DNA from: Bordetella holmesii ATCC 51541
GTDB lineage: Bacteria > Pseudomonadota > Gammaproteobacteria > Burkholderiales > Burkholderiaceae_B
DNA length: 64,000 bases
Assembly: GCA_000612485.1 (NCBI GenBank)
Contig: CP007494.1
Span: forward strand, 1,798,001 to 1,862,000
Reading direction: 5' to 3'
Shown here piece by piece: positions 8,450 to 19,655 of the stretch. The notes under the pieces were generated by a model. The model was not told where the DNA came from. It was given only the letters and a program-made list of their open reading frames with translations, and searched no databases. Position 1 is the first letter of the stretch. Every line of letters begins with the position of its first letter. Position numbers and translations under genes: made by a program.

Positions 8450-11400
8450 GTGAGCCCTTCACGCCTGTTCATCCTGCGGCCCGTCGCCACCACGCTGTCC
8501 ATGGTGGCCATTCTGATTGCCGGCCTGATTGCCTATCGCCTGTTGCCGGTTTCGGCGCTGCCTGAGGTCGATTATCCGACCATCCAGGTCGTGACGCTTT
8601 ACCCTGGGGCCAGCCCCGATGTGATGACGTCGCTGGTGACCTCGCCGCTTGAGCGGCAGTTCGGGCAGATGCCGGGCTTGAACCAGATGTCATCGACCAG
8701 CTCAGGCGGCGCGTCGGTCATTACGCTGCAGTTCAGCCTGAGTCTGCCGCTCGATGTCGCCGAGCAGCAGGTGCAAGCGGCCATCAATGCCGCGTCCAAT
8801 TTGCTGCCCAGCGACCTGCCGGTGCCGCCGGTCTACAACAAGGTCAATCCGGCCGATGCGGCCGTGCTGACGCTGGCGATTTCGTCGCCAACCATGCCGT
8901 TGCCGCAGGTGCGCGATCTGGTCGACACCCGTATGGCGCAGAAGCTGTCGCAGGTGCCAGGCGTGGGATTGGTCAGTGTGGCGGGCGGGCAGCGCCCTGC
9001 CGTGCGGGTACAGGTCAATCCCCAGGCCCTGGCCGCAGCGGGCATGAGCTTGTCCGATCTGCGCACGGCGGTGGTGGGAGCCAACGTCAACCAGCCCAAA
9101 GGCAATCTGGACGGCCCGCTGCGCTCGACCACCATAGACGCCAATGATCAGTTGAAGTCGCCTACGGACTACAACGACCTCATCATTGCCTATAAGAACG
9201 GCGCACCCATGCGCCTGTCGGACGTGGCACAAGCCGTGCAGGCCGCCGAGGATACGCGCCAGGCGGCCTGGGCGGGCGACAGGCCGGCGATTCTGCTGAA
9301 TGTGCAACGCCAGCCGGGCGCCAACGTCATCGAGGTGGTAGATCGCATTCGCGAAATGCTGCCGCAGTTGCGGGCCGCCCTGCCTGCCACCCTGGACATG
9401 CAGGTGGTGTCCGACCGCACCCAGACCATCCGCGACTCGGTCAAGGATGTCCAGCACGAAATGCTCATGGCCATTGCCCTGGTGGTGATGGTGACGTTCG
9501 TGTTTTTGCGCAGCGCCACCGCGACCTTCATCCCCAGCGTGGTGGTGCCTCTGTCGCTGGTCGGCACGTTCGGCATCATGTATCTGGCCGGGTTCAGCAT
9601 CAACAACCTGACCCTCATGGCGCTGACCATCGCCACCGGTTTCGTGGTCGACGACGCCATCGTGATGATAGAGAACATCGCGCGGCATATCGAAGAGGGG
9701 GAGTCCCCCATGCAGGCGGCGCTCAAAGGCGCTTCGCAGATTGGCTTTACGCTGATCTCGCTGACGTTCTCGCTGATTGCCGTGCTGATCCCGTTGCTGT
9801 TCATGCAAGAGGTGGTGGGGCGGCTGTTTCGCGAGTTTGCGGTGACGCTGGCCGTGGCCATTCTGATTTCGCTGGTGGTGTCGCTGAGCCTCACGCCCAT
9901 GATGTGCGCGCGCCTGCTCAAACCCGAGTCGGCGCAGCATTACGGGCGGTTTCATCAATGGACCGGCCGTCTCATCGACCGCATCATCGCCAGCTATGAC
10001 CGCATGCTCACGGTGGTGCTTCGCCATCAGACGGCCACGCTACTGGTCGCGTTGGCGACCTTTGCCCTGACCGTGCTGTTGTACATCGTGATCCCCAAGG
10101 GTTTTTTCCCGCAGCAGGACACCGGGCTCATCCAGGGCATCACGCAGGCGCCGCAGTCGATTTCGTTCGCGGCGATGTCGCAACGCCAACAGCAGATCGC
10201 CGATCGCATCGCCCAGGACCCTGACGTCGCCGCCGTGTCGTCGTTCATTGGTGTGGACGGCAGCAACGCCACGGTCAACGCCGGGCGCATGCAGATCGCG
10301 CTCAAGACCCAGGCCGAGCGTGGCGCCGATCAAAAGAGCATCATGCAGCGGCTGCAGCATGCCGTAAACAGCATGAACAACGGCGTGACCCTCTATCTGC
10401 AGCCGGTGCAGGACCTGACGATCGAGGACCGTGTGGCCCGCACGCAATACCAGTTGACGCTGTCGAACCCGGACCTGGCCCAGCTCAGCGAATGGGCGCC
10501 CAAGCTGGTGGACCGGCTCAGCACACTGCCCGAGTTGGCCGACGTCTCGCATGACCTGCAGGACCAGGGGCTGATGACCTGGGTGGACATCGACCGCGAT
10601 GCCGCTTCGCGGCTGGGCATTACGGCCTCGGCCATCGATGAGGTGCTCTACGATGCCTTCGGGCAGCGGTTGATTTCGACCATATTCACCCAGTCCAACC
10701 AGTACCTGGTCGTGCTGGAGGTGCTGCCGCAATTCCGGCGTGATGCCTCGGCGTTGGATCAGATTCATGTGCCGACCTCCAGCGGGGGGCAGGTGCCGCT
10801 GTCTTCAGTGGCGCGTATCTCGGAAGGGCATACGGTGCTGGCCATCAACCGGCTGGATCAGTTTCCCATGGTGACGGTGTCCTTCAACCTGGCGCCGGGG
10901 GCCTCGTTGTCATCGGCTGTCGAAGCCATCAAGACCGCCGAGCGCGATATCGGCATGCCGACGGCGATTGAGACGCGGTTCCAGGGCGCGGCCCTGGCAT
11001 TCCAGAACTCGTTGACCAGCACACTGTGGTTGATTCTGGCGGCCATCGTGACGATGTACATCGTCCTGGGCGTGCTCTACGAGAGCTACATCCATCCGAT
11101 CACGATTCTCTCGACCCTGCCTTCGGCGGGCGTGGGCGCCTTGCTGGCGCTGATGATCTCCGGCACCGAGCTGGACATGATTGGCATCATCGGCATCATC
11201 TTGCTGATTGGTATCGTCAAGAAAAACGCGATCATGATGATCGACTTCGCGCTGGAGGCCGAGCGCAAGCAGGGCCTGCCAGCGCGCCAAGCCATCCATC
11301 AGGCTGCCTTGCTGCGCTTTCGGCCTATTTTGATGACCACGCTGGCCGCGCTGTTCGGCGCCTTGCCTCTGATGCTCTCGAACGGCACCGGCGCTGAGCT

Positions 11401-11545
11401 GCGCCAGCCGCTGGGGCTGGTGATGGTGGGCGGGTTGCTGGTGAGCCAGGTGCTGACGCTCTTTACGACGCCGGTGATCTATCTGATGTTTGACCGCCTG
11501 TCACGGCCGCGCGGCGCGCACACGCAGGCGCGGGCCCAGCCATGA
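8450..11545 (+). CDS. mdtB: RND multidrug efflux permease (MdtB-like)
   Basis: A 1031-residue proton-driven pump of the HAE-1 family. It opens with [20 protein letters not shown], the standard TM1, and carries the TM4 double aspartate in [14 protein letters not shown] needed for proton relay. Two large periplasmic loops sit between TM1/2 and TM7/8, as is usual. The start is GTG at 8450, 6 nt after mdtA. Its stop overlaps the start of the second permease by 4 nt. In MdtABC-type systems MdtB and MdtC together form the pump trimer, so this protein is expected to work with the next gene product. Confidence 0.92.
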   Translation: MSPSRLFILRPVATTLSMVAILIAGLIAYRLLPVSALPEVDYPTIQVVTLYPGASPDVMTSLVTSPLERQFGQMPGLNQMSSTSSGGASVITLQFSLSLPLDVAEQQVQAAINAASNLLPSDLPVPPVYNKVNPADAAVLTLAISSPTMPLPQVRDLVDTRMAQKLSQVPGVGLVSVAGGQRPAVRVQVNPQALAAAGMSLSDLRTAVVGANVNQPKGNLDGPLRSTTIDANDQLKSPTDYNDLIIAYKNGAPMRLSDVAQAVQAAEDTRQAAWAGDRPAILLNVQRQPGANVIEVVDRIREMLPQLRAALPATLDMQVVSDRTQTIRDSVKDVQHEMLMAIALVVMVTFVFLRSATATFIPSVVVPLSLVGTFGIMYLAGFSINNLTLMALTIATGFVVDDAIVMIENIARHIEEGESPMQAALKGASQIGFTLISLTFSLIAVLIPLLFMQEVVGRLFREFAVTLAVAILISLVVSLSLTPMMCARLLKPESAQHYGRFHQWTGRLIDRIIASYDRMLTVVLRHQTATLLVALATFALTVLLYIVIPKGFFPQQDTGLIQGITQAPQSISFAAMSQRQQQIADRIAQDPDVAAVSSFIGVDGSNATVNAGRMQIALKTQAERGADQKSIMQRLQHAVNSMNNGVTLYLQPVQDLTIEDRVARTQYQLTLSNPDLAQLSEWAPKLVDRLSTLPELADVSHDLQDQGLMTWVDIDRDAASRLGITASAIDEVLYDAFGQRLISTIFTQSNQYLVVLEVLPQFRRDASALDQIHVPTSSGGQVPLSSVARISEGHTVLAINRLDQFPMVTVSFNLAPGASLSSAVEAIKTAERDIGMPTAIETRFQGAALAFQNSLTSTLWLILAAIVTMYIVLGVLYESYIHPITILSTLPSAGVGALLALMISGTELDMIGIIGIILLIGIVKKNAIMMIDFALEAERKQGLPARQAIHQAALLRFRPILMTTLAALFGALPLMLSNGTGAELRQPLGLVMVGGLLVSQVLTLFTTPVIYLMFDRLSRPRGAHTQARAQP

Positions 11546-14500
11546 TTCTGTCGGCGCCGTTCATTGTCCGGCCGGTTGCCACCACCTTGCTGGCGCTGGC
11601 CGTGGTGCTGGCGGGTACGCTGGCGTTCCGGCTGTTGCCGGTCGCGCCCCTGCCTCAGGTGGATATCCCGACGATTTCTGTGTCGGCCAGTCTGCCGGGC
11701 GCCAGCCCCGAGACCATGGCTTCGAGTGTGGCCACGCCGCTGGAGCGGTCGCTCGGCAGTATCGCTGGCGTGACCGAGATGACCTCGCGCAGCACGCAGG
11801 GTTCGACCCGGATCACGCTGCAGTTCGATCTCGACAGGAATATCGACGGCGCCGCACGGGATGTGCAGGCCGCGATCAATGCCGCGCGTTCGCTGTTGCC
11901 CACCAGCTTGCGCAGCAATCCCACGTATCACAAAACCAACCCGTCGGCCGCGCCCATCATGACGCTGGCCATGACGTCCAAGACGCTCAGCCAGGGCCAG
12001 CTGTATGACCTGGCCTCGACCATCGTGGCGCAGAAGCTGGCCCAGGTCAACGGGGTGGGCGAGGTCACGGTGGGCGGCAGTTCGTTACCGGCCGTGCGCG
12101 TGAGTCTGAATCCCGGTGCGCTGGCCAATCGGGGCGTATCGCTGGACCAGGTGCGGCAGACGCTGTCCAACGCCAATGCCTTGCGGCCCAAGGGTGTTCT
12201 GGAGAACGACGAGTATCACTGGCAGATCCTGGCCAGTGACCAGCTCAACCGCGCCGAGCAGTATCGGCCGCTCATCGTCGCCTGGGTCAATGGCGCGGCG
12301 GTGCGGCTGTCGGATGTGGCGACGGTCGAGGATTCGGTCGAAGATCTGTTCCAGACCGGGTTCTACAACGACGGTCAGGCCATCTTGCTGATTCTGCGGT
12401 GGCAGGCCGACGCCAACATTATCGAGACCGTCGATGCCGTGCGCGCGCAGTTGCCGCAACTGGCCGCGTTGCTGCCTGGCGATGTGGATCTCCTGGTGGC
12501 TCAGGACCGTACGCCCAGCATCCGGGCCTCATTGCACGAGGCCGAGGCTACCCTGGTGATTGCCGTGGGGCTGGTGGTGCTGGTGGTGCTGCTGTTTCTG
12601 AGGCGCTGGCGCGCGGCCATCATCCCATCGGTGGCCGTGCCCGTGTCTCTGGTCGGGACGTTCTGCATCATGTATCTGTGCGGCTATACGCTGAATACCA
12701 TCTCGTTGATGGCGCTCATCGTGGCCACCGGCTTCGTGGTTGACGATGCCATCGTCGTGCTTGAAAACATCATGCGACACGTCGAGTTGGGCGCCTCGCC
12801 CATGCGGGCGGCGCTGCGCGGCTCACGGGAAGTTGGCTTTACGGTGCTGTCCATGAGCCTGTCGCTGGTGGCGGTATTCATCCCCATCTTGCTGATGGGC
12901 GGCGTGGTGGGGCGCTTGTTCCGAGAGTTTGCCGTCACGCTGTCGGCGGCGATTCTGGTGTCGCTGGTGGTGTCGCTGACCCTGACGCCGATGATGTGCG
13001 CGCGTTTGCTGCGCGCCGAGTCGCCCGAGGCGAAAAAGCCCGTCGGGCGCGCGGGTGCTGCCATCGGACGCTTTTTTGATGGGCTGCACGACGGTTATGC
13101 CCGTTCCCTGCAGTGGGCGCTCAACCACGGCAGGCTGATGATCGCGATCCTGTTGGGTACGATCGCCTTGAACGTCTACCTCTATACCGTCATCCCCAAA
13201 GGGTTTCTGCCGCAACAGGATACGGGGCAACTGCTGGGCTTTTTCCGGGTGGACCAGGGCACATCGTTTCAGGCCACGGTGCCCAAACTGGAGTATTTCC
13301 GCAAGATCATCACGGCGGACCCCGCCGTGCAAAGTCTGACCGCCTATGCGGGCGGGCGTGGCGGCAGCAACACCAGTTTCATGCAGATTCAGCTCAAGCC
13401 GCAATCGGAGCGGGGCGTCAGCTCCGAAGAGGTGATCAATCGCCTGCGGGGCCGGCTGCAGCGCGAGCCCGGCGCACAGGTGTTTCTGGTATCGCAGCAG
13501 GATATTCGCATTGGCGGGCGGCAAAGCACCGGTTCATACGACTACACCCTCATGTCGGGCGATCTGGCCCTGCTGCGCACCTGGATGCCCAAGGTGCAGC
13601 GTGCCATGGCCGAGTTGCCGGAGCTCACCGATGTCGATGCCGATGTCGAGGACAAGGGGCGGCAGATCAACCTGGTCATCGACCGCGAGAGTGCCACCCG
13701 TCTGGGTATCAATATGGCGACCATCGCCGCCGTGCTGAACAACTCGTACAGCCAGCGTCAGGTGTCCGTGATGTACGGGCCCCTCAATCAGTATCACGTC
13801 GTCATGGGTGTGGATCAGAAGTTTGCCGAGGATGCCGAGTCGCTCAAGCAGCTGACGGTCGTGGCCGCTGACGGCAGCCGTGTGCCGCTGGCCGCGTTTG
13901 CCCGGCTGGAGGTGGGTAATGCCCCCTTGAGCGTCAGCCATCAGGGCCTGTTCGTGGCCGATACGATCTCTTTTGGCACCGCGCCAGGTGTTTCGCTGGA
14001 GCAGGCCACACGAGCCATCGATGCGGCGGTGGCCCGGATCGGATTGCCGTCAGATCAGATTCAGGCAGGTTTTCAGGGGACGGCGGCCGAGCTGCAGAAA
14101 ACCCTGGCGCGCCAACCCTGGCTGATCCTGGCCGCGCTGGTCGCCATGTATATCGTGCTGGGCGTGCTCTACGAGAGCTATATCCATCCGATCACCATCC
14201 TGTCGACGCTGCCTTCGGCCGGGATCGGTGCGCTGCTGGCCTTGATGGCGCTGAATACTGAGTTCACCCTCATCGCACTGATCGGCGTATTTCTTCTGAT
14301 CGGCATCGTCAAGAAAAATGCCATCATGATGGTCGATTTCGCGTTGGCGGCGCAGCGCCAGCAGGCTATGACGCCACGCGACGCCATCTATCAGGCTTGC
14401 CTGACGCGGTTTCGGCCGATCATGATGACGACGCTGGCGGCCATTTTTGGCGCATTGCCACTGGTGCTGGCCACCGGTGCCGGAGTGGAAATGCGCCGGC

Positions 14501-14646
14501 CGCTGGGTATTACCATCGTCGGCGGCCTGGTGCTCAGTCAGGTGCTCACGCTCTACACCACGCCGGTTGTTTACCTTTATCTCGACCGTTTTCGTATCTG
14601 GGCCAATCGCCAGCGTGCGGCCCGTCCTGAACCCGAACATTCATGA
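11542..14646 (+). CDS. mdtC: RND multidrug efflux permease (MdtC-like)
   Basis: Second RND permease, 1034 residues, of the same architecture as its upstream neighbour: TM1 [19 protein letters not shown] and TM4 [16 protein letters not shown] with the paired aspartates. Late helices again read [20 protein letters not shown], almost identical to the neighbour, which shows a tandem duplication origin. The ATG overlaps the mdtB stop by 4 nt, and its own TGA overlaps the outer-membrane factor start by 4 nt, so translation is probably coupled across the operon. Confidence 0.92.
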   Translation: MILSAPFIVRPVATTLLALAVVLAGTLAFRLLPVAPLPQVDIPTISVSASLPGASPETMASSVATPLERSLGSIAGVTEMTSRSTQGSTRITLQFDLDRNIDGAARDVQAAINAARSLLPTSLRSNPTYHKTNPSAAPIMTLAMTSKTLSQGQLYDLASTIVAQKLAQVNGVGEVTVGGSSLPAVRVSLNPGALANRGVSLDQVRQTLSNANALRPKGVLENDEYHWQILASDQLNRAEQYRPLIVAWVNGAAVRLSDVATVEDSVEDLFQTGFYNDGQAILLILRWQADANIIETVDAVRAQLPQLAALLPGDVDLLVAQDRTPSIRASLHEAEATLVIAVGLVVLVVLLFLRRWRAAIIPSVAVPVSLVGTFCIMYLCGYTLNTISLMALIVATGFVVDDAIVVLENIMRHVELGASPMRAALRGSREVGFTVLSMSLSLVAVFIPILLMGGVVGRLFREFAVTLSAAILVSLVVSLTLTPMMCARLLRAESPEAKKPVGRAGAAIGRFFDGLHDGYARSLQWALNHGRLMIAILLGTIALNVYLYTVIPKGFLPQQDTGQLLGFFRVDQGTSFQATVPKLEYFRKIITADPAVQSLTAYAGGRGGSNTSFMQIQLKPQSERGVSSEEVINRLRGRLQREPGAQVFLVSQQDIRIGGRQSTGSYDYTLMSGDLALLRTWMPKVQRAMAELPELTDVDADVEDKGRQINLVIDRESATRLGINMATIAAVLNNSYSQRQVSVMYGPLNQYHVVMGVDQKFAEDAESLKQLTVVAADGSRVPLAAFARLEVGNAPLSVSHQGLFVADTISFGTAPGVSLEQATRAIDAAVARIGLPSDQIQAGFQGTAAELQKTLARQPWLILAALVAMYIVLGVLYESYIHPITILSTLPSAGIGALLALMALNTEFTLIALIGVFLLIGIVKKNAIMMVDFALAAQRQQAMTPRDAIYQACLTRFRPIMMTTLAAIFGALPLVLATGAGVEMRRPLGITIVGGLVLSQVLTLYTTPVVYLYLDRFRIWANRQRAARPEPEHS

Positions 14647-16091
14647 TGCCTAAGCTCCTTCCTGCGCGAGTATTGCCTTTGGCGCTGGCTGTCCTGCTGG
14701 CAGGCTGCGCCGTGGGTCCCGACTACAAGCGGCCCGAGATCGACGTGGGCGTTTCCTTCAAAGAGGGCCAGCAGACGGTGCCAGGCTGGCGGCAGGCGCA
14801 GCCCGCCGATGGCGTGGTGCGTGGCCAGTGGTGGTCGATCTATGGCGACCCGGTGCTCGATGGTCTGATGCAGCGGCTGAATCAGGCCAACCAGACCATC
14901 GCCCAGGCCGAGGCCAATTACCGTCAAGCTCAGGCTCTGGTCGGAACGGCGCGGGCCGGCTTTTTCCCGACGGTGGGTGCGTCCTCGGGGCTGACCCGAT
15001 CCGGAGGTGGTTCATCTTCGAGTGCCACCACGGTGGGCAACCAATACGCGCTCAGTGGTAGCGTGAGCTGGGAGCCAGATCTTTGGGGGCGCGTGCGGCG
15101 CGAGCTGGAGTCCAGCCGTGCCAGCGAAACGGCCAGCGCGGCGGATCTGGCCTCGACCCGGCTGTCGGCCCAGGCCGCCCTGGCGCAAAACTACCTGCAG
15201 GTCCGCGTGCTGGATGAGCAGAAGCGTTTGCTCCAGGCAACGGTGCAGGCCTATGAGCGCTCGCTCACGTTGACCCGCAATCGTTATGAGGCGGGCGTGG
15301 CCGGCAAGGCCGATGTGGCGGTGGCGCAGACGCAGCTGGAAAGCACGCGCGCGCAATCGCTGGATCTGGATTGGCAACGCGGCCAATATGAAAACGCGAT
15401 TGCCGTATTGATTGGTACGGCGCCCTCGCAGTTCTCATTGGCGGTGGCACCTTTTACCCAGCAATTGCCGCAGATCCCGGTAGGTTTGCCCGCCGCGTTG
15501 TTGCAGCGCCGCCCGGATGTCGCCGCGGCCGAGCGGCGTGCCGCGGCCGCCAATGCCGAGATCGGCGTAGCCACGGCAGCCTGGTTTCCTGATCTGACCT
15601 TGTCTGCATCGGGTGGTTTTCGCAGCGGGCAATTCGCTGACTGGTTGACTGCACCGGCTCGCTTCTGGTCGCTAGGTCCGGCGCTGGCGCTGACGATTTT
15701 CGATGGCGGCGCCCGCGAGGCGCAGATTGCGTCGGCGCGCGCCAGCTATGACGCCCAGGCAGCGGCTTACCGGCTGTCGGTGCTTACCGCACTGCGCGAG
15801 GTTGAGGACTATCTGGTGCAGTTGCGCGTCATGGAGCAGGAACAGCAAGTGCAGCGTCGCGCGCTGGAGTCTGCGCGCGAGTCCATGCGCCTGACGCGCA
15901 ACCAGTACGAGGCCGGGCTCGTGGACTATCTGAGCGTGGCCGTGGTCGAGGCCACCGCCTTGTCCAGCGAGCGCAATGCCATCAGCTTGCTGGGCAATCG
16001 TTTGATCGCCAGTGTGCAACTGGTCGCCGCGCTGGGCGGCGGCTGGGATGGCCTGACGCCGACCGAATCCGGCCCGCCGGGCCGGCCCTGA
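14643..16091 (+). CDS. Outer-membrane efflux lipoprotein, NodT/OprM type
   Basis: The TolC-like exit duct for the pump encoded upstream. The 482-residue protein has a signal peptide with lipobox LLAGC (Cys22) followed by [10 protein letters not shown], the typical NodT-family start. It has the two internally repeated OEP halves, shown by [16 protein letters not shown] and [16 protein letters not shown]. It is translationally coupled to the preceding permease by a 4-nt overlap. Its stop lies 8 nt from the convergent fimbrial gene, with no clear stem-loop terminator between. Confidence 0.92.
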   Translation: MMPKLLPARVLPLALAVLLAGCAVGPDYKRPEIDVGVSFKEGQQTVPGWRQAQPADGVVRGQWWSIYGDPVLDGLMQRLNQANQTIAQAEANYRQAQALVGTARAGFFPTVGASSGLTRSGGGSSSSATTVGNQYALSGSVSWEPDLWGRVRRELESSRASETASAADLASTRLSAQAALAQNYLQVRVLDEQKRLLQATVQAYERSLTLTRNRYEAGVAGKADVAVAQTQLESTRAQSLDLDWQRGQYENAIAVLIGTAPSQFSLAVAPFTQQLPQIPVGLPAALLQRRPDVAAAERRAAAANAEIGVATAAWFPDLTLSASGGFRSGQFADWLTAPARFWSLGPALALTIFDGGAREAQIASARASYDAQAAAYRLSVLTALREVEDYLVQLRVMEQEQQVQRRALESARESMRLTRNQYEAGLVDYLSVAVVEATALSSERNAISLLGNRLIASVQLVAALGGGWDGLTPTESGPPGRP

Positions 16092-16099
16092 AGTCGCTG

Positions 16100-16720
16100 T
16101 CAGGGATAGACGACGCTGTACTGCACGAAGGTGAGCAGTTTGCCGGCGTGCAGTGGGTTGGCCGTGGTCCGGATGTAGCGCGCCAGGTAGCGCAGGGTGG
16201 CAGTCTTGGTCGTGTTGCCCGACAGCGGAACGCTTTGCGCGTTCTGCTCTTGGACCGGTTGGCCCAGTTTGATGACGCTGCCATTCAGATTGGTCAACTG
16301 TATCTGGACGTTGTTGAACAGGATGGCCTGGCTGCGATCGGGGATGCTGCTGGGGATACCGGTAGGCAGCACCTCGTTATAGGCCATCAGATTGCCCGTG
16401 CCGTAGTCGGTGGTGGCACCCGGTTCGAAGTAGGCGTTTACTGTACCGCTCAACGAGTCGGGGCAATCTGAAATCCGGATGGCAAAAGGCGTTGCACCGG
16501 CCGTGCTGTTGATCTCCTTGAGGGCCAGCGGGCCGATACGAGGCAAGGTCACCACAAGGTCATGCGGCGGATCTTTGCTGTCGATCTTGCAGGTCTGGTC
16601 GGTGATCTCGCCCGTGATGGTGATGGTGCCATCGACGGCTTGCGCAGCGGGCGCGATGCACAGGGCCGCCATCAGCCAGACGCCGCGTGTTTGTAGACGA
16701 GTTGCGGGGGCTAGGTTCAA
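16100..16720 (-). CDS. Fimbrial major-subunit-like protein (orphan)
   Basis: A 206-residue chaperone-usher pilin: signal peptide ending AAQA, then VDGTITITGEITDQTCKI with the first pilin cysteine, the second in ISDCPD, and a C-terminus YSVVYP with the penultimate tyrosine typical of donor-strand pilins. The start is TTG at 16720; AAGGA lies 9 nt upstream. The nearest ATG (16736) is out of frame. No chaperone or usher gene is near, as for the scattered fim2/fim3/fimX genes of other bordetellae, so assembly would rely on a fim operon elsewhere. Homologous to the next fimbrial gene, with near-identical segments, so it is a tandem duplicate. Confidence 0.85.
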   Translation of the reverse strand: MNLAPATRLQTRGVWLMAALCIAPAAQAVDGTITITGEITDQTCKIDSKDPPHDLVVTLPRIGPLALKEINSTAGATPFAIRISDCPDSLSGTVNAYFEPGATTDYGTGNLMAYNEVLPTGIPSSIPDRSQAILFNNVQIQLTNLNGSVIKLGQPVQEQNAQSVPLSGNTTKTATLRYLARYIRTTANPLHAGKLLTFVQYSVVYP

Positions 16721-16867
16721 GAAGCGATTCCTTCATGTCGCGAGTGACCAGATGCAGATTTCACCGCAGCGTGGCTTCGGAAGGGGCCGAGGATGGCGTC
16801 AGTTCCGGCCCCAACGAGGTGTGTGCTGCCGGCGGAATAAGATCATCGGCATGGAGCCCCGCCATGG

Positions 16868-17545
16868 TCAGGGATATACGATGGAGTATTGGACGTAACT
16901 CACCAATTTTCCCGCGCTGATGGCGCTGCTGCCGGTCTTGATATAGCGCGCCAGATACTGCAGGGTGGCCTTGTTGTTGGTGATGGTCGTGTCCTGTGCC
17001 GCCTGTGAGGCTTCGGGTTGACCCACCTTGATGGTCGTGCCCGTCGGGTTGGCCAATTGGATCTGCACATTGTTGAAGACGGTCGCGCCTGTGCGATCCG
17101 GGATGCTGGATGCGGCATTGGTTTGCGCATTGGCTTCGGTGTAGGCGATGAGATTGCCTGTGCCGTAATCCGTCGTTGAGCCGGATTCAAAGAAGGCTTT
17201 GACCTTCTGGTTGTTCAAGGTTTGCGGGCAATCGGTGAGTTGGATGATAAAAGGCGTGGCGCCCGCGGTGTCATGGGTGTTTTTGAGCGCTTTGGTGCCA
17301 ATCTTGGGCAGGTTGACGATCAGATTGTGCGGCGGGTCGGCGTTGTTGATCTTGCAGGTCTGATCGGTGATCTCACCATTGATGGTGATGGTGCCGTCGA
17401 CTGCGCGCGCGGGGGTGGGCATCATGCCCATGATCGCCAACGTGGCGGCGACGTACTTCACGCATTCAATTGCGGATTGCGGATTGCGGATTGCGGATTG
17501 CGGATTGCGGATTGCGGATTGCGGATTGCGGATTGCGGATTGCAT
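16868..17545 (-). CDS. Fimbrial subunit with a 7-bp repeat tract at its 5' end (likely phase-variable)
   Basis: A pilin of the same family as its neighbour: VDGTITINGEITDQTCKI, second cysteine in LTDCPQ, C-terminus YSIVYP. From ATG 17545 the first 25 residues are repeats of QSAIRNP encoded by ten copies of a heptamer, then a normal signal sequence KYVAATLAIMGMMPTPARA. An internal GTG at 17461 would start the protein as a compact, conventional signal peptide, leaving the tract in the leader, but no good ribosome site precedes it. Another ATG at 17556 lies in a different frame. Since 7 is not a multiple of 3, copy-number change switches frame. The gene reads as ON from ATG 17545 in this sequence. 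No chaperone or usher nearby. Confidence 0.85.
   Translation of the reverse strand: MQSAIRNPQSAIRNPQSAIRNPQSAIECVKYVAATLAIMGMMPTPARAVDGTITINGEITDQTCKINNADPPHNLIVNLPKIGTKALKNTHDTAGATPFIIQLTDCPQTLNNQKVKAFFESGSTTDYGTGNLIAYTEANAQTNAASSIPDRTGATVFNNVQIQLANPTGTTIKVGQPEASQAAQDTTITNNKATLQYLARYIKTGSSAISAGKLVSYVQYSIVYP
17469..17543. repeat. Heptanucleotide tandem repeat (ATTGCGG)10 plus partial unit
   Basis: Ten perfect copies of ATTGCGG run from 17469 to 17538, followed by ATTGC. On the coding strand of the fimbrial gene the unit is CCGCAAT. All three frames of the tract are free of stops and encode the same cyclic peptide QSAIRNP. Just past the tract the two unused frames meet TGA within 13 nt. Perfect identity of the units suggests recent, slippage-prone expansion. 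Confidence 0.97.
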
Positions 17546-17676
17546 GGTTTTTTCATTGCTGTCTAACCGTTGGGCAATCCAGTATGGCCGCAGCGGGGTT
17601 CGGAAACAGCGGAAAAGCCTCGCTGAATCCGCGACCTCAAGGGAGGCCGCCCCGTGTCGAATCGGACGCGGCCGCG

Positions 17677-18636
17677 TCAGCCTAGCAAGCCGCGTATGCC
17701 TGCCACGCCGTGAGCGCCATGTGCCTGGGCCTGGTCCAGCGTCGCCAGCGACTGGCCGCCTAACGCGAAGACGGGTAGCCCGGCATCACGGTTGGCAGCC
17801 TCAAAGCCCGCCCAGCCCAGTGGAGTCTGGCCCGGATGGCTGAGTGTGTCGGCCACCGGGCCCAGCACGGCAAAATCGGCGCCGAGCTCTCGGGCGTGAA
17901 CGATCTCGGCGTGGTTGTGCGCCGAGACCCCGACGAGACTGCCCTCGGGCAGCAGCGGGCGGCTATGCAGAGCCGCCGCGTCGCTGGCGCGCAGATGCAC
18001 GCCGTGCGCCTGCTGCCACCAGTCCTGCGGATGCACGCTGTTGACCAGCAGTTGCGCGCCGGCCCGGCGGCAGAGATCGAGGGCCGTTTCAAAGCCCGCA
18101 CGAGACGCCGCCGGCCCGCCCGGCCAGGCAGGTTCGCGCCACTGCAGGAGCTTGAGTCCGTTTGCCAACGCGCGTTCGAGGCGCTGCGTGAAGGTCGGCA
18201 TGGCTTCGGGTGAGCCCACGGCGCTGATGGCATACGTCTGGGGCAGTCGCAGCCAGCGCAAGGGGGGCAGGGTGGCCGGCAAGAGCTCTCCCACCTGGGC
18301 GGCATGGCGCGGGTCCACCCAGGCCAGGCGCTGGTTTTCCAGTCCGCGCGGCTCGCCTGTCCAGCCCGTGACGAAGCAGAAGGCCAGCCGCACCGTGGTG
18401 TGCGGGTAGGCATGGATGTAGCAGACCCAGCGCCGCGAGTCGGTCACGGTGATGCCGAGTTCTTCCTGCAGCTCGCGCGCCAGCGCCTGGAGCACCGTCT
18501 CGCCCGGCTCCAGTTTGCCGCCGGGGAGTTCCCACCAGCCTGCCCAGGGCTTGCCCTCAGGACGTTGCCCCAGCAACAGTTGGCCGTCTGGCCGCAGGAT
18601 CAGGCCCGCGGCTACGTCGATGATGTTGTCAGACAT
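17677..18636 (-). CDS. Nudix hydrolase fused to a ThiE-like domain
   Basis: A 319-residue fusion. The N-terminal 130 residues are a MutT-type Nudix hydrolase with the box [19 protein letters not shown] ending EELGI, which in this family removes oxidised nucleotides such as 8-oxo-dGTP. The C-terminal half ([37 protein letters not shown]) looks like a thiamine-phosphate synthase TIM barrel. The pairing is common in proteobacteria, and the C-terminal domain's activity is uncertain. A separate stand-alone thiE lies at 45.7 kb. The start overlaps the stop of the upstream ATPase gene by 8 nt. Confidence 0.88.
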   Translation of the reverse strand: MSDNIIDVAAGLILRPDGQLLLGQRPEGKPWAGWWELPGGKLEPGETVLQALARELQEELGITVTDSRRWVCYIHAYPHTTVRLAFCFVTGWTGEPRGLENQRLAWVDPRHAAQVGELLPATLPPLRWLRLPQTYAISAVGSPEAMPTFTQRLERALANGLKLLQWREPAWPGGPAASRAGFETALDLCRRAGAQLLVNSVHPQDWWQQAHGVHLRASDAAALHSRPLLPEGSLVGVSAHNHAEIVHARELGADFAVLGPVADTLSHPGQTPLGWAGFEAANRDAGLPVFALGGQSLATLDQAQAHGAHGVAGIRGLLG

Positions 18637-19495
18637 GGCGGGCGGCCCAGTCGCGGGCGAACTGATAGGCCACGCGTCCGGAGCGCGAGCCGCGCTCCAG
18701 CGCCCATTGCAGGGCCTCGGCGCGCGACGGCTCGATCTGATCGGCCGGGCAGTTCAGTTCGCGCAGCCAATGATGCACGATGTCCAGATAGTCGTCCTGC
18801 TTGAACGGGTAGAAAGACAGCCACAGGCCAAATCGCTCGGAGAGCGAAATCTTTTCTTCGACGGTTTCGCCAGGATGGATTTCGCCATCGGCCTGGTGCT
18901 TGGCCTGAAGGTTTTCGCTCATGTACTCGGGCATGAGATGGCGGCGATTGGAGGTGGCGTAGATGAGCACGTTGTCGCCGCCTGCGGCCACGGATCCGTC
19001 GAGCACGGACTTGAGCGCTTTGTAGCCGGCTTCGCCTTCTTCGAACGACAAGTCGTCGCAGAATACGATGAAGCGCTCGGGACGGTTGGCCACCAGCTCG
19101 ACGATTTCGGGAAGGTCGCCGAGGTCGCTTTTGTCGACTTCGATCAGACGCAGGCCGCGTTCGCCATAAGTGGCCAGCATGGCCTTGACCAGCGAACTCT
19201 TGCCGGTGCCCCTTGCCCCGGTCATCAGGACATTGTTGGCCGGTTTGGCGTCGAGAAACTGGCGTGTGTTGCGATCGATGATGTCTTTTTGACGTTCGAT
19301 GTGCTGCAGGTCGTCTTTCTGGATGCGTGCGACATGGCGCACCGCATCGAGCCAGCCACGGGAGCCGCGCTTGCGCCAGCGAAACGCCTGGGCGCTCCAG
19401 TCGATGTCGGGCGGAGCGGGCGGCAGCCACGCCTCCAGTTGCGCGAGCACCCGCTCGGCGCGGGCGATCAATTGAGTGAAGTCAGTTGCGGTCAC
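18629..19495 (-). CDS. DUF815 family AAA+ ATPase
   Basis: A 288-residue cytosolic ATP-binding protein with Walker [10 protein letters not shown], Walker [13 protein letters not shown], and the DUF815 signature [17 protein letters not shown]. Its cellular role is not established. I use the GTG at 19495 (TATDFTQLI) because an AGGA sits about 8 nt upstream; a longer reading to 19603 adds 36 low-complexity, non-family residues. It is followed at once by the Nudix gene (8-nt overlap) and preceded by argJ, the order argJ-ATPase-Nudix being typical of betaproteobacteria. Confidence 0.85.
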   Translation of the reverse strand: MTATDFTQLIARAERVLAQLEAWLPPAPPDIDWSAQAFRWRKRGSRGWLDAVRHVARIQKDDLQHIERQKDIIDRNTRQFLDAKPANNVLMTGARGTGKSSLVKAMLATYGERGLRLIEVDKSDLGDLPEIVELVANRPERFIVFCDDLSFEEGEAGYKALKSVLDGSVAAGGDNVLIYATSNRRHLMPEYMSENLQAKHQADGEIHPGETVEEKISLSERFGLWLSFYPFKQDDYLDIVHHWLRELNCPADQIEPSRAEALQWALERGSRSGRVAYQFARDWAARHV

Positions 19496-19655
19496 GGTGT
19501 TTCCTAGGAGGGCAGCGCTGGGAGGTGTCCACAGCGGGTCTGATGAGGACGCCGGCGCCGGCCAGGAGGTTGCAAAGGACGCGACGGCGAGCGCGCGCTG
19601 CACGGGTCGTGCGACGCGCGCAGAACAGGCTTGGAGCCCGTTCTGCGCAAGCGGA

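Noticed and set aside
17469..17543. CRISPR array reading of the heptamer tract
   Set aside because: Units are 7 bp and directly abutting with no spacers; no cas genes.
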